The notes under the pieces were generated by a model. It saw nothing but the letters and a program-made list of their open reading frames with translations, searched no databases and was not told the DNA's origin. Source: an uncultured Saprospiraceae bacterium (GTDB lineage: Bacteria; Bacteroidota; Bacteroidia; Chitinophagales; Saprospiraceae). Taken from it: DNA of 6,406 nt. The number at the start of each line of letters is the position of its first letter. Positions within the stretch are counted from its first letter, which is position 1. The translations under genes were made by a program, and so were the position numbers. The stretch is from positions 1 to 6,406 of the forward strand of contig CALGLS010000077.1 of NCBI GenBank assembly GCA_937959375.1, read 5' to 3'. Below, in pieces: positions 5,485-6,406 of this stretch.

Positions 5485-5567
5485 GTCTGACAGCGCAGCG
5501 ATCTCTCAGTCGAGGCGAAGCCAATGACGATCTCGCAGCCAAAGGCGGTCTGACAGCGTAGCGGTCT
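5485..5567. repeat. Inverted half of the repeat array
   Basis: CGATCTCTCAG at 5499-5509 is the exact reverse complement of the array unit, and CGATCTCGCAG (5528-5538) is a variant of it. GCCAAAGGCGG (5538-5548) is the reverse complement of the linker hairpin CCGCCTTTGGC. GTCTGACAGCGCAGCGATCT (5485-5504) recurs at 5548-5567 with two mismatches. This segment can therefore pair with several units of the preceding array and form alternative long hairpins in RNA or single-stranded DNA. Confidence 0.75.
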
Positions 5568-5593
5568 ATTTAAAAATTTTAAAATAATAAACA

Positions 5594-6406
5594 ATGAAAA
5601 ATTCAATCCTACTATTCCTAGCAATTCTATGCTCACTACAAAGACTACAAGCTCAAGAAGGTTACTCCTCTGCCTCTATGAGCATGAGTCAGCAAAAATG
5701 CGATCATGCCGTTATTCCACAACCTGACGAAATCATTATGGAGGAATACATTAATTATCATCGTCATAATATCCCCCTACCAAAAGATGGGATGTCTGTC
5801 GCCTTGGATACCCGTTGGGGAAATGCGAAAGTAAGTCCACAAAGCCCTGAAGCTATTTTGCAGATTGGATTGACCACTGGTCGAATTGCTGATTTCTCAG
5901 AAAGCAATCCAGTGAATGTTAGTCTCGTTATCGACAAGAGTGGTTCCATGCATGAGGACAATAAATTGGAAAAAACGAAAGATGCCATGCTCGCCTTTGT
6001 TCAAAAATTACGAGAGCAAGACAAAGTTTCCATTGTTACTTTTGATCATGTGGCTACGGTGGTACTCGAAGCTCAGCCCGCTAGTAACATCAAGGCCATC
6101 GAATCAGCCATCAAGAACATTCGACTGGGTGGTTCAACAAATATGTACGACGGCATTGTGATGGGCTATGAAGAAATTTTAAAAAACTATCAGGAAGGAA
6201 GAACCAATCGTATCATCGTACTCACCGATGCGATGACCAACACTGGTATCGTTGACCCAGAACAGATGATTGTCAAAAGTAGTAAATACCACAAAGACTA
6301 TGACATTGACTTTGCGATGATCGGTGTAGGCATTGATTTTAATAATAAACTCACTCGCCAGATTGCTGACAATGGTAAAAATCAAATCCATTTCATTCAC
6401 AATGCC
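5594..6406 (+). CDS. Secreted von Willebrand factor A domain protein, YfbK-like (3' end outside window)
   Basis: The frame opens at the ATG at 5594-5596 and runs in frame through the window end, giving 271 visible residues with no stop. Residues 1-20 form a Sec signal peptide (MKNSILLFLAILCSLQRLQA, cleavage probably after Ala20), so the protein is exported. Residues 45-98 (MEEYINYHRHNIPLP, then ILQIGLTTG) match the N-terminal region that precedes the vWA domain in YfbK-type proteins. The vWA domain starts near 107. The MIDAS metal site is complete: DKSGS at 114-118 (Asp114, Ser116, Ser118), Thr182 in GGSTNMYDG and Asp212 in VLTDAMTN. A working Mg2+ or Ca2+ dependent ligand site is therefore expected, and the family mediates protein-protein contacts. 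The stretch IDFAMIGVGIDFNN (238-251) is the end of the vWA fold. YfbK-type proteins usually carry another domain after vWA, which would lie outside the window. The gene is divergent from the membrane protein gene, with a 448-bp spacer. Confidence 0.93.
   Translation, partial: MKNSILLFLAILCSLQRLQAQEGYSSASMSMSQQKCDHAVIPQPDEIIMEEYINYHRHNIPLPKDGMSVALDTRWGNAKVSPQSPEAILQIGLTTGRIADFSESNPVNVSLVIDKSGSMHEDNKLEKTKDAMLAFVQKLREQDKVSIVTFDHVATVVLEAQPASNIKAIESAIKNIRLGGSTNMYDGIVMGYEEILKNYQEGRTNRIIVLTDAMTNTGIVDPEQMIVKSSKYHKDYDIDFAMIGVGIDFNNKLTRQIADNGKNQIHFIHNA

Larger units (their letters stand above)
5146..5593. other. Divergent 448-bp intergenic region: promoters plus repeat array
   Basis: The left part (about 5180-5271) holds a candidate promoter for each divergent gene and symmetrical repeats. 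The centre and right (5271-5567) are a repeat array with an inverted half. The last 26 bp before the vWA ATG are very AT-rich, typical of a Bacteroidota start region. A minus-strand frame across 5226-5636 is repeat-derived, rich in Ser, Leu, Asp and Arg with no domain, and is not a gene. Confidence 0.7.

Noticed and set aside
5271..5567. CRISPR array
   Set aside because: Units are 11 bp, spacers are 3-17 bp and themselves repeated, one half is inverted, and no cas gene is present.
5226..5636. Minus-strand 136-codon frame across the repeat array
   Set aside because: Its sequence is a translation of the CTGAGAGATCG units (repeated SLSD/SQRSL-like words), it has no domain, and it overlaps the start of the vWA gene and the plus-strand promoter candidate.
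5764..6400. Short frames on both strands inside the vWA gene
   Set aside because: The vWA reading frame is continuous with an intact MIDAS motif; these frames are out-of-frame or antisense shadows.

Overview
The window looks like an AT-rich chromosomal segment from a member of the Bacteroidota. The reasons are AT-rich leaders without clear Shine-Dalgarno sequences, a promoter matching the Bacteroidota consensus TTG-N(17-23)-TAnnTTTG, the lipoprotein and single-pass membrane protein styles, and gene-free spacers filled with GC-rich palindromic and heptamer repeats. A class-level assignment is not possible from sequence alone. There are six genes, two of them cut by the window edges. There is no rRNA, tRNA, transposase or CRISPR array that I can recognise.

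Left part (1-2154): a membrane acyl-lipid fatty acid desaturase (+, missing only its extreme N-terminus) ends 6 bp from the stop of a convergent small cupin gene (-). The cupin gene lies 24 bp downstream of a TPR lipoprotein gene (-), so these two probably form one transcript. An 11-bp inverted repeat lies in the 3' part of the cupin gene, close to the convergent gene ends.

Middle (2155-4203): a 654-bp spacer has a GC-rich palindromic block, terminator-like hairpins and a T7A7 palindrome. A membrane-anchored alpha/beta hydrolase follows (-, TTG start). A 465-bp spacer then holds a nested inverted-repeat element of about 280 bp with heptamer tandem repeats at both edges.

Right part (4204-6406): a divergent pair. 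On the minus strand is a single-pass membrane protein: a cytoplasmic N-terminal domain with a helix-turn-helix-like signature, one transmembrane helix, then a carboxypeptidase-regulatory-like beta domain and a conserved-looking C-terminal domain. On the plus strand is a secreted von Willebrand A protein with a complete MIDAS metal site, related to the YfbK type and cut by the window end. The 448 bp between them carries a compact region with a candidate promoter for each gene, symmetrical operator-like repeats, and then a roughly 300-bp array of CTGAGAGATCG repeats. If the plus-strand promoter is real, the whole array is the 5' leader of the vWA mRNA.

The divergent pair and its repeat-filled leader are the most interesting part. 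The remaining genes are ordinary housekeeping or accessory functions.
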